DNA from: Paenibacillus graminis
Lineage (GTDB): Bacteria > Bacillota > Bacilli > Paenibacillales > Paenibacillaceae
Direction of reading: 5' to 3'
Assembly: GCF_000758705.1 (NCBI RefSeq)
Contig: NZ_CP009287.1
Span: 930,001-994,000, forward strand
Length of the DNA stretch: 64,000 nucleotides
The notes under the pieces are model-generated. The model did not search any database. It saw only the letters and a program-made list of their open reading frames with translations, and was not told where the DNA came from. The position numbers and the translations under genes are program-made. Shown in pieces: positions 1-7,203 of the stretch. Each line of letters starts with the position of its first letter. Within the stretch, counting starts at the first letter, position 1.

Positions 1-1653
1 CATGCCTATACCATAACGAATGCCATTGATGATCGTAATGTGCTTCGTTTTCACATTGATTATTTTAAGCCGGAAGATGTCAAAAAAGCAGTAAAGGTCT
101 CTGACACTGTAAGTAAAAAAGCAATTGCCGAAGCAATACTATCAAAACACGATGCCGCTACTAATGGTAGACGTTACAATGCGATTTTTGCTACAGCTTC
201 TATCAATGATGCAATAGAATACTTTGAGATCTTCAAGTCGTTACAAGGGGAACGCAAAAAGAATGAGGCCGGAAGCTTTGAGCCATTGAACATCGCCTGT
301 GTTTTCTCTCCGCCAGCTGAAGGAAACAAAGATGTTAAGCAGTTACAAGAAGACCTACAGCAAGAAAAAGCGGATAACGAACAAGAGCCTGATAAGAAAA
401 AGGCTGCACTCAAAATCATCATTGATGACTATAACTTGCAGTACGGCACAAATCACAGCATAAATGAATTTGATTTATACTATCAAGATGTGCAAAAACG
501 CATCAAAGATCAAAAGTACCCTAATTCCGACTATCCGCATGCAAACAAAATTGATATAACTATTGTGGTGGATATGCTCTTAACCGGATTTGATTCCAAG
601 TATCTAAATACCCTGTACGTTGATAAAAATTTAAAACAACATGGTTTAATTCAAGCATTTTCAAGAACAAACCGTGTTTTGAACGACACAAAGCCTTACG
701 GAAATATTCTTGACTTCAGAGGGCAAGAGAAGGATGTAGATGAAGCAATTGCGCTGTTCTCGGGAAAAGAAAACAATAGTAGGGCAAAAGAAATTTGGCT
801 TGTCGATCCGGCTCCTGTTGTGGTTGAAAAGCTGGATAAGGCGGTTGCCGAGCTTGAAAAGTTTATGGAATCCCAGGGGTTAGAATACAAGCCGGAACAA
901 GTAAACAATCTTAAGGGTGATGCCGCACGAGGCGAATTCATCAATAAATTCAAAGAAGTGCAGCGCCTTAAAACACAACTTGACCAATATACAGACATTA
1001 AAGAAGAGCAAGTGGCAAAAGTTGAGGAATTATTGCCAGAAGACACCTTGCGTGCGTTCCGTGGTGTATATATTGAAACAGCTCAAATGCTAAAAGCACA
1101 GCAAGGCAAAGATTTCAAGGATAAAGACCCTGTGGTTGAACAGCTCGATTTTGAGTTTGTTCTGTTTTCCTCTGCCGTAATTGATTATGATTACATCATG
1201 TCACTAATTTCTAGGTATACACAACCGGATGTGCCTAAAAAAGAAAAAATGAGCCGTGAGCAGCTCATCAGTTTGCTTTGTTCCAATTCCAATATGATGG
1301 AAGAGCGTGAAGATATAATTGCTTATATCAGTATGTTGGAAACCGGAAAAGGGTTGGATGAAAAGGCAATAAAAACAGGATACCAAAAATTCAAGGAAGA
1401 AAAAGCAGCAAAAGAAATGGAGTCAATTGCAAACAAACACGGCATTGAACCTACATCGTTGCAAGCATTTGTAGATGAAATTATAGGCCGTATGATTTTT
1501 GACGGTGAAAAACTAAGCGATTTGTTAGAGCCGCTTGAGCTTGGCTGGAGAGACAGGACAAAGAAGGAACTGGAATTGATGGACAACTTAATCCCGCTGC
1601 TTAAAAAGATTGCAGATGGACGTGTGATTGTGGGGCTGAATGCGTATGAATAA
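1..1653 (+). CDS. hsdR: Type I restriction enzyme R subunit (HsdR), C-terminal part
   Basis: The ORF is open from base 1 in frame 1, so the true start lies before the window and about 550 codons of the C-terminal part are present. HsdR is the DNA translocase and nuclease subunit of a type I restriction-modification complex. The visible part holds the end of the superfamily 2 helicase core: the segment around codons 180-220 contains DMLLTGFDSKYLNTLYVDK and then QAFSRTNRV, which is helicase motif VI. The remainder is the helical C-terminal region that docks onto the HsdM/HsdS methylase. The N-terminal nuclease domain is outside the window. The stop overlaps the start of hsdS by 14 bases, so the two are translationally coupled. 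The low GC relative to later genes fits a transferred defence operon. Confidence 0.95.
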   Translation, partial: HAYTITNAIDDRNVLRFHIDYFKPEDVKKAVKVSDTVSKKAIAEAILSKHDAATNGRRYNAIFATASINDAIEYFEIFKSLQGERKKNEAGSFEPLNIACVFSPPAEGNKDVKQLQEDLQQEKADNEQEPDKKKAALKIIIDDYNLQYGTNHSINEFDLYYQDVQKRIKDQKYPNSDYPHANKIDITIVVDMLLTGFDSKYLNTLYVDKNLKQHGLIQAFSRTNRVLNDTKPYGNILDFRGQEKDVDEAIALFSGKENNSRAKEIWLVDPAPVVVEKLDKAVAELEKFMESQGLEYKPEQVNNLKGDAARGEFINKFKEVQRLKTQLDQYTDIKEEQVAKVEELLPEDTLRAFRGVYIETAQMLKAQQGKDFKDKDPVVEQLDFEFVLFSSAVIDYDYIMSLISRYTQPDVPKKEKMSREQLISLLCSNSNMMEEREDIIAYISMLETGKGLDEKAIKTGYQKFKEEKAAKEMESIANKHGIEPTSLQAFVDEIIGRMIFDGEKLSDLLEPLELGWRDRTKKELELMDNLIPLLKKIADGRVIVGLNAYE

Positions 1654-2845
1654 GAAAGATAAAGTGACTATGATACCGAAACTAAGGTTTCCAGAATTTA
1701 ATAAAAACGGCGCAATTAACCTTGAAAATGGAAATGTAATATTTGAATCAATCAGTAATAAAAATCATAACTCCGATCTTCCTGTTCTCGCTATAACGCA
1801 GGAACATGGAGCAGTTCCAAGAGATCAGATTGATTATAATGTGTCAGTAACGGATAAGAGCCTTGTAAGTTACAAGGTTGTCGAGATAGGAGACTTTATC
1901 ATTAGTTTAAGGTCTTTTCAAGGCGGCATAGAATATTCGTTGTATCATGGTATTTGCAGTCCGGCTTATATTATTTTGCGCAAAAAAACTCCAATAGTGG
2001 AACAATACTACAAGTATTATTTTAAAACAAATAAGTTTATACAAGATCTAAACAAAGACTTAGAAGGCATAAGAGATGGTAAGATGGTGAGCTATAGTCA
2101 ATTTTCTTCTATACTACTACCTAACCCAGAAAACAAAGAACAACAAAAAATTGCTGAATGCCTTTCTTCACTTGATGGTCTGATCAGCGCTGAAGATAAA
2201 AAGCTTGAGGCTCTTAAAGCGCATAAAAAAGGCTTAATGCAGAAGTTATTCCCCGCCGAGGGTGAGACTGTACCAGAGTGGAGGTTTCCGGAGTTTAGGG
2301 GTAGTGGTGAATGGGAAGAAAGAAAGCTTTCAAAGGTTTGCGCTATGCAGGCTGGGAAATTTGTGAAGGCATCAGAGATTTTTAAAGAAAGAAAAGACAA
2401 TATGCATCCGTGTTATGGAGGGAATGGCTTACGTGGATATACGTTCTCGTACACTCATTCTGGCGAGTATCCCCTTATTGGCAGACAGGGCGCACTCTGT
2501 GGTAATGTTACTTATGGAATAGGTGATTTTCATGCAACTGAACATGCAGTTGTGGCAACAAAGAGTGAAGGCATAATTGCAAAGTGGCTTTACTATTTAT
2601 TAATAAATCTAAAATTAAACCAATATGCAACAGGGCAGGCACAACCAGGCTTGTCGGTTGAAACACTTGAAAAAATAACAACGTGTGTTCCGAAAGATGA
2701 AAAAGAACAACAAAAAATTGCCGATTGTCTTTCTTCCCTTGATGATCTCATAATCTCACAAGCAGATAAAATTGAAGTTCTACAGGCCCACAAAAAAGGC
2801 TTAATGCAAGGGCTCTTCCCTTCTATTAAGGAGGTGAGTGAATGA
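1640..2845 (+). CDS. hsdS: Type I restriction-modification specificity subunit (HsdS)
   Basis: This 401-residue protein is the DNA-recognition subunit that directs both methylation and restriction. It has the classic architecture of two target recognition domains (about residues 12-160 and 210-350), each followed by a conserved helical spacer. The two spacers are near-copies: EQQKIAECLSSLDGLI with KAHKKGLMQKLFP, and EQQKIADCLSSLDDLI with QAHKKGLMQGLFP. LRFPEF and WRFPEF precede the two recognition domains. ATG 1640 overlaps the hsdR stop; ATG 1646 is an alternative start. The stop overlaps the start of the next gene (ATGA). The similar spacers give a substrate for domain swapping, but no second hsdS or invertase gene is visible here. 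Confidence 0.95.
   Translation: MRMNKKDKVTMIPKLRFPEFNKNGAINLENGNVIFESISNKNHNSDLPVLAITQEHGAVPRDQIDYNVSVTDKSLVSYKVVEIGDFIISLRSFQGGIEYSLYHGICSPAYIILRKKTPIVEQYYKYYFKTNKFIQDLNKDLEGIRDGKMVSYSQFSSILLPNPENKEQQKIAECLSSLDGLISAEDKKLEALKAHKKGLMQKLFPAEGETVPEWRFPEFRGSGEWEERKLSKVCAMQAGKFVKASEIFKERKDNMHPCYGGNGLRGYTFSYTHSGEYPLIGRQGALCGNVTYGIGDFHATEHAVVATKSEGIIAKWLYYLLINLKLNQYATGQAQPGLSVETLEKITTCVPKDEKEQQKIADCLSSLDDLIISQADKIEVLQAHKKGLMQGLFPSIKEVSE
2138..2820 (+). repeat. Direct repeat encoding the two HsdS spacer helices
   Basis: Two imperfect copies of about 117 bp lie at 2138-2254 and 2705-2820. Both begin with gaacaacaaaaaattgc and encode the conserved HsdS spacer helices. Repeats of this kind in hsdS genes are known to allow recombinational exchange of recognition domains; exchange at this locus is only an inference. 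Confidence 0.7.
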
Positions 2846-3978
2846 GTCCTCAACCGAGATCTTCTTTTTCTGATTTAAACGCGTTGGCGACCCATTTTAG
2901 AACGCTTCTTGGTAGCAAGAAGTATGTTCTTCTTTTTGCCTATAATGGGACAGGAAAAACAAGACTTTCCTGCGCGTTTAAGGATTTGGGGAAACAACCC
3001 ATTCCCGGTAGTGAAGAAAAATCGACAGACACGTTGTATTATAACGCTTTTACGGAAGACTTGTTTACTTGGGATAACGATTTAGAAGGTGATACGGAAA
3101 GGCGTTTGTATCTAAATAGAAGTTCAAAGTTTTTCAATGGCTTACGGGAGCTTGCAATGGAAGAACGCATCCGCAAGTTTTTAAGGCGATATGCAGATTT
3201 TGATTTTGATATTAAGTATGATGAATGGTTTGTACACTTTTCAAGAGAAGTGCGAAACAATAATAACGCAACTGAAAAAGTGGAAAATATTAAAGTTTCT
3301 CGTGGAGAAGAAAATATTTTTGTTTGGTGCTTCTTTCTTGCGATTGTTGAACTTGTAGTTGACCAAGAGCCGGCATATAGTTGGGTTAAGTACATCTATA
3401 TTGATGATCCAATCTCATCTTTAGACGATAATAATGCAATTGCAATTGCAAGCCATTTGGCTCAGTTATTGAAAGAGCAAGAAGATTTAAAAGTTGTGAT
3501 CTCCTCTCACCATGCGTTGTTCTTCAATGTAATGTATAATGAGTTGAAAAAATCAAAGGGGAAAGATTACTTTTTAACAAAAAACAGAGAAACTGGCGAG
3601 TATGCACTTCAAGATACTGGTGAGACACCATTTTTCCATCATGTTGCATTGATTATAGAATTGAAAGAAGCGGTGAGAACTGGGAAGCTATACACATATC
3701 ATTTTAATATCTTACGTAATATTCTTGAAAAATCGGCATCGTTTCATGGATATACAGATTTTAGCGAGTGTATTAAGAGTGGAGATGACGACTCAGATGA
3801 AGTTACATATGCAAGGTATGTGAATATATTAAGTCATGGTAATTATTCCCTATTTGAACCGAGAGAAATGGTTGACGATAATAAAAAGGTCTTTAGAGAT
3901 ATTTTAGATCGTTATATGAATTTATATAGGTTTAACCCTGATTTGTTTAACGAAGAAACGAGGGAAAATGATGAATGA
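2842..3978 (+). CDS. PrrC-like anticodon nuclease candidate (ABC-type ATPase plus RNase domain)
   Basis: 378 residues, close to the ~396 of E. coli PrrC. The N-terminal part is an ABC-like NTPase: Walker A NGTGKT at 35-40, signature-like VSRGEEN at 152-158, Walker B with D-loop YIYIDDPISSLDD at 184-196, and switch histidines in SSHH at 221-224. The C-terminal part carries R292-x3-E296 (LRNILEK) and H332 (NILSHGNYS). This matches the order of the Arg-Glu-His triad of PrrC (R320, E324, H356), with a spacing of 40 rather than 36 to the His. PrrC cleaves tRNA-Lys when its partner type I restriction enzyme is disabled by phage. The gene sits inside the hsd operon, starting on the hsdS stop (RBS aaggaggtgag) and overlapping hsdM by 11 bases, as expected for a guard toxin. 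Another RNase of the RloC/PrrC group, with different tRNA specificity, is possible. Confidence 0.75.
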   Translation: MSPQPRSSFSDLNALATHFRTLLGSKKYVLLFAYNGTGKTRLSCAFKDLGKQPIPGSEEKSTDTLYYNAFTEDLFTWDNDLEGDTERRLYLNRSSKFFNGLRELAMEERIRKFLRRYADFDFDIKYDEWFVHFSREVRNNNNATEKVENIKVSRGEENIFVWCFFLAIVELVVDQEPAYSWVKYIYIDDPISSLDDNNAIAIASHLAQLLKEQEDLKVVISSHHALFFNVMYNELKKSKGKDYFLTKNRETGEYALQDTGETPFFHHVALIIELKEAVRTGKLYTYHFNILRNILEKSASFHGYTDFSECIKSGDDDSDEVTYARYVNILSHGNYSLFEPREMVDDNKKVFRDILDRYMNLYRFNPDLFNEETRENDE

Positions 3979-5725
3979 TGCACAACAAAAGCAATTAGGT
4001 GCAACCCTGTGGGGTATCGCCGATAAACTGCGTGGTGCTATGAATGCCGACGATTTCCGTGATTATATGCTATCCTTTCTCTTCTTGCGCTATCTTTCAG
4101 ATAATTATGAGGAAGCTGTAAAAAAAGAGCTTGGAAGCGATTATTTGCAATCTGAGGAAGAAATAAATAAAATCGTCGTTTCAGCTAATCAAGATGATGC
4201 TATTAATGCATTGAAAGAACAGATAACAGACTATTTTAATAAACAGCAATTAGATAGCAAGGTAAAAAAGACCTTAATTGAAGAACATGAGGCGTTGTTG
4301 GAAAGTGGGAAGCTGACACCTCTTGTGGTTTGGTATATTAACAATTTAGATCAAGTGACTACATTTGAAAAACAAATGCGCCGTAAAGTTCATTTTGTAA
4401 TTAAGCCACACTATCTTTGGAGTAATATATATGAATTAGCCCGCACACAAAGTAAATACCTTTTGAAGACCTTGCAAGCAGGCTTTAAGTTTATAGAAAA
4501 TGAATCCTTTGATAGTACATTTCGTGGTTTGTTCTCCGAGGTTAATCTCGACTCTGACAAAATTGGAAAAAATTATGAATTACGAAATGAAACGCTGTGC
4601 TCAATAATAACTGCTATTGCAGAAGGATTATCAGAGTTCCCTAACGAAAGTGATATTTTAGGCGATGCTTATGAATACTTAATAGGGCAATTTGCAGCGG
4701 GTTCAGGCAAAAAAGCCGGGGAATTTTATACGCCCCAGCAAATTTCAACCATCCTTTCTCGCATAGTTACTCTTGACAGCCAAGACCCAAGCACAGGCAA
4801 AAAGAAGCAACTCAAAAACGTGCTTGACTTTGCGTGTGGCTCCGGCTCGCTTCTAATTAATGTTAGAAAGCAGCTTGGTGCTAATAGCATCGGTCAGATA
4901 TACGGACAGGAAAAGAATATTACAACTTACAACCTTGCTCGTATGAATATGCTTCTGCATGGGCTTAAAGATTCTGAGTTTAAAATATTTCACGGAGATT
5001 CTCTGCTAAATGATTGGGACATTCTTAATGAAATGAACCCGGCAAAAAAGTTGGAATTTGATGCAGTAGTAGCCAATCCACCTTTCAGCTACCGTTGGGA
5101 GCCTAATGACACTCTGGCAGAGGATTTCCGCTTTAAAAGCTACGGCGTTGCACCAAAATCGGCGGCCGACTTCGCATTTTTACTTCATGGGTTTCACTTT
5201 TTAAGTGATGAGGGAACAATGGCAATCATCTTGCCTCATGGTGTTCTGTTCCGTGGTGGTGCAGAGGAGAAAATCAGAACAAAGCTACTCAAAGATGGAA
5301 ATATCGACACTGTTATTGGCTTGCCTGCTAACCTGTTTTTCTCAACAGGTATTCCGGTTTGTATTCTTGTACTTAAAAAATGCAAAAAATTTGATGACGT
5401 GCTGTTTATAAATGCAAGTGAGTACTACAATAAGGGTAAACGGCAAAATGTTCTTTTGCCGGAACATATTGATAAAATAGTTGACACATATCAATATCGA
5501 AAAGAAGACGACAAAAGGTATTCTCGCCGCGTCTCAATGGAAGAAATCGAGAAAAACGGCTATAATCTGAACATGTCACGATATGTGAGCACGGCTGCAG
5601 AAGAAGAAATCGTCAACCTTACAGATGTGAAAAAGAATTTGGATGAAATCGAGGATACTATTAGCAAAGCAAAGGTTATGCACAACCAATTTTTAAAAGA
5701 GCTTGGTTTACCTGAGTTGCCATAA
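3968..5725 (+). CDS. hsdM: Type I restriction-modification N6-adenine methyltransferase (HsdM)
   Basis: 585 residues, a normal HsdM size. The N-terminal HsdM helical domain (residues 1-150) starts with KQLGATLWGIADKLRGAM. The methyltransferase core has the conserved AGEFYTP at 250-256, SAM-binding motif I LDFACGSGSLL at 286-296 and catalytic motif IV NPPF at 370-373. It methylates adenine in the site chosen by HsdS and forms the core to which HsdR docks. ATG 3968 (or 3971) overlaps the end of the PrrC-like gene. Having hsdM last, after hsdR and hsdS, is unusual; hsdM more often comes first. All catalytic motifs are intact. Confidence 0.96.
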   Translation: MMNDAQQKQLGATLWGIADKLRGAMNADDFRDYMLSFLFLRYLSDNYEEAVKKELGSDYLQSEEEINKIVVSANQDDAINALKEQITDYFNKQQLDSKVKKTLIEEHEALLESGKLTPLVVWYINNLDQVTTFEKQMRRKVHFVIKPHYLWSNIYELARTQSKYLLKTLQAGFKFIENESFDSTFRGLFSEVNLDSDKIGKNYELRNETLCSIITAIAEGLSEFPNESDILGDAYEYLIGQFAAGSGKKAGEFYTPQQISTILSRIVTLDSQDPSTGKKKQLKNVLDFACGSGSLLINVRKQLGANSIGQIYGQEKNITTYNLARMNMLLHGLKDSEFKIFHGDSLLNDWDILNEMNPAKKLEFDAVVANPPFSYRWEPNDTLAEDFRFKSYGVAPKSAADFAFLLHGFHFLSDEGTMAIILPHGVLFRGGAEEKIRTKLLKDGNIDTVIGLPANLFFSTGIPVCILVLKKCKKFDDVLFINASEYYNKGKRQNVLLPEHIDKIVDTYQYRKEDDKRYSRRVSMEEIEKNGYNLNMSRYVSTAAEEEIVNLTDVKKNLDEIEDTISKAKVMHNQFLKELGLPELP

Positions 5726-6052
5726 AGCTAAGATGCTGTTTCAGCTTCCGAGCTGCTCATTTGTCTATAATCCCATGTGTGCTCTCCAACCTTTTTTTGA
5801 TTCTAATTTAGTAGGTTTGAGAGCTTACACATTTTACAGACCCGGTATATCTCTTATAAGCGAAACTAAAGATACAAAGTTGGACATTGCTTCAGGTCAC
5901 TAACGTTTTGAACATTTTAGGTATATACTTACGCGTAATTGCCAATACCCATTAGGGGTTGAGTAAAGGGTTTAGACAAATAGAAAAGGTAGGTTTATGC
6001 AAGTGCATTCAGTTAAAGAAAATAACGATCTCATTATACCAGGATAGTTAAA
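5726..6052. other. Intergenic stretch with an imperfect inverted repeat
   Basis: No credible gene is present. An imperfect inverted repeat has arms 5777-5792 (GTGTGCTCTCCAACCT) and 5813-5830 (AGGTTTGAGAGCTTACAC). A T-run lies in its loop rather than after it, so it is not a standard terminator. It could mark the edge of the inserted restriction operon. Confidence 0.4.
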
Positions 6053-6230
6053 CTACACCTTCTCTTCATTCACTCTCCCCCACAACTCCCCAACAGAAAC
6101 CTCCAGCGCTTGCGCTATTGCAACCACCTCATAATCCTGCACAAGTCTATGGTTGACCTTCCAATCGCGATAAACTGGTTGGGCTGATGTCTAAACCGAA
6201 GGTTTGCAACTTGGAAATGAATTCTCTTTT
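6053..6230 (-). pseudogene. Frameshifted C-terminal remnant of an XRE-family regulator
   Basis: On the minus strand, one frame reads KLQTFGLDISPTSLSRLEGQ and stops; a neighbouring frame continues as VNHRLVQDYEVVAIAQALEV to the stop at 6053-6055. Together these match the second half of a helix-turn-helix XRE domain, joined by one frameshift. An in-frame stop at 6231-6233 cuts off the N-terminal side. Family membership rests on motif recognition. Confidence 0.6.
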
Positions 6231-6350
6231 CTATAGATGGGTATAGAAATTCTAATGCGTCCATTAGTTTATTTTAATTTAATTCGATATCCGCATTAAA
6301 ATAACACTTACCTCGCATACAATTTAGCTATATTGTGAGGTGATACCGAA

Positions 6351-6416
6351 ATGAAGCACCGAAAAGAGTCTCTGGGTGACAAAAATTTCATTGGAGTGCG
6401 AGTTGTAGCCATTTAA
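6351..6416 (+). pseudogene. N-terminal remnant of an XRE-family regulator
   Basis: A ribosome binding site (gtgaggtga) precedes an ATG that encodes only 21 residues beginning MKHRKESLGDKNFIGVRVV before a stop. I recognise this as the usual opening of a Paenibacillus XRE-type regulator of about 80 residues. It faces the C-terminal fragment at 6053-6230 in the opposite orientation, which suggests that one gene, or two copies, was broken by inversion or deletion. Confidence 0.45.
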
Positions 6417-6461
6417 AAGCTTAGCTAATGAAAAAAGCTTTGCAAGAAAGGTGAGGATACA

Positions 6462-6959
6462 ATGCACAATCTGATACACAAATATGAGGAGGAAAAGCGA
6501 AAGTTGAATGAACTTGGGCAGCGGTCACTAGAACAGGAGATTCCGTTAAGCACCAATGAGGCGCTTCAGGCTCAGAGTCGTAGAGTGGATGAACTTATTA
6601 ATCAGATGTATCAAGAAAAGAGAAGGTATTCGGATGCTTTGCGTTTAAACTTCTGCCTTGGGGGAGATGTGGTGAGCTTTCCAGCATGGTTTATACAAAC
6701 GATTCAAGGTCGATTGGATGAGGTGAGCGCACGGATCGAACGTCAATCGGAGCCTAGACAAGCTTTTGAAGAAGAGCGCAAAGCTTTTCAAGCGTTGTTT
6801 GCCTCCATGGATATTGCACGTAAGCCAGAGTTTGAGTATTGGGAGGATAAGCTTTCTTTAAAGCACTCCGTTCTTTATGAACGTCTATATCTACAAGGGC
6901 TTAAGGATGGAATGCAGCTTGCTAATGCATTTGCTGCTCCTTTTGTTCTCTCGGATTAA
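6462..6959 (+). CDS. Spo0E-like N-terminus, coiled-coil protein of unknown function
   Basis: 165 residues, charged and mostly helical. Residues 1-50 resemble a Spo0E-type aspartyl-phosphate phosphatase: two helices with the signature S-x3-D as SRRVDELI (S39, D43). True Spo0E proteins dephosphorylate Spo0A~P and are usually 50-90 residues long, so this one has an extra ~110-residue C-terminal part (FEEERKAFQALF, then YERLYLQGLKDGMQLAN) that I do not recognise. The RBS is gaaaggtgagg before ATG 6462. A hairpin terminator follows at 6993-7020, so it is probably monocistronic. A decayed copy of its C-terminal half lies at 20901-21135. A role in sporulation control is inference from the N-terminal motif only. 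Confidence 0.7.
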   Translation: MHNLIHKYEEEKRKLNELGQRSLEQEIPLSTNEALQAQSRRVDELINQMYQEKRRYSDALRLNFCLGGDVVSFPAWFIQTIQGRLDEVSARIERQSEPRQAFEEERKAFQALFASMDIARKPEFEYWEDKLSLKHSVLYERLYLQGLKDGMQLANAFAAPFVLSD

Positions 6960-6992
6960 GACGGAATCCAAGGTATACGTTAACTTTATGTT

Positions 6993-7020
6993 GGGGCTGT
7001 TCATGCGACAGTCCTTTTTT
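6993..7020 (+). terminator. Rho-independent terminator after the Spo0E-like gene
   Basis: The stem GGGGCTGT / ACAGTCC with loop tcatgcg is followed by six T residues. Confidence 0.7.
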
Positions 7021-7203
7021 CTTGTGTGCATGTTTGGAAGGAATACATTCCCATATTGTCGAATTACCATACATATTGTAAATCCAGTTGATACGAGGTT
7101 ATCCCCGATGCCGAGATTCGCAAGCTTCATGTACAGAGAATAAAGCAAAAGACCGAGAAGCACCTATAAGTTACCTATCATTGGACTAAGGGAGTTAACA
7201 GAA

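Noticed and set aside
5703..5903. 66-residue ORF overlapping the hsdM end
   Set aside because: It overlaps the last hsdM codons in another frame, lacks an RBS and has no recognisable features.
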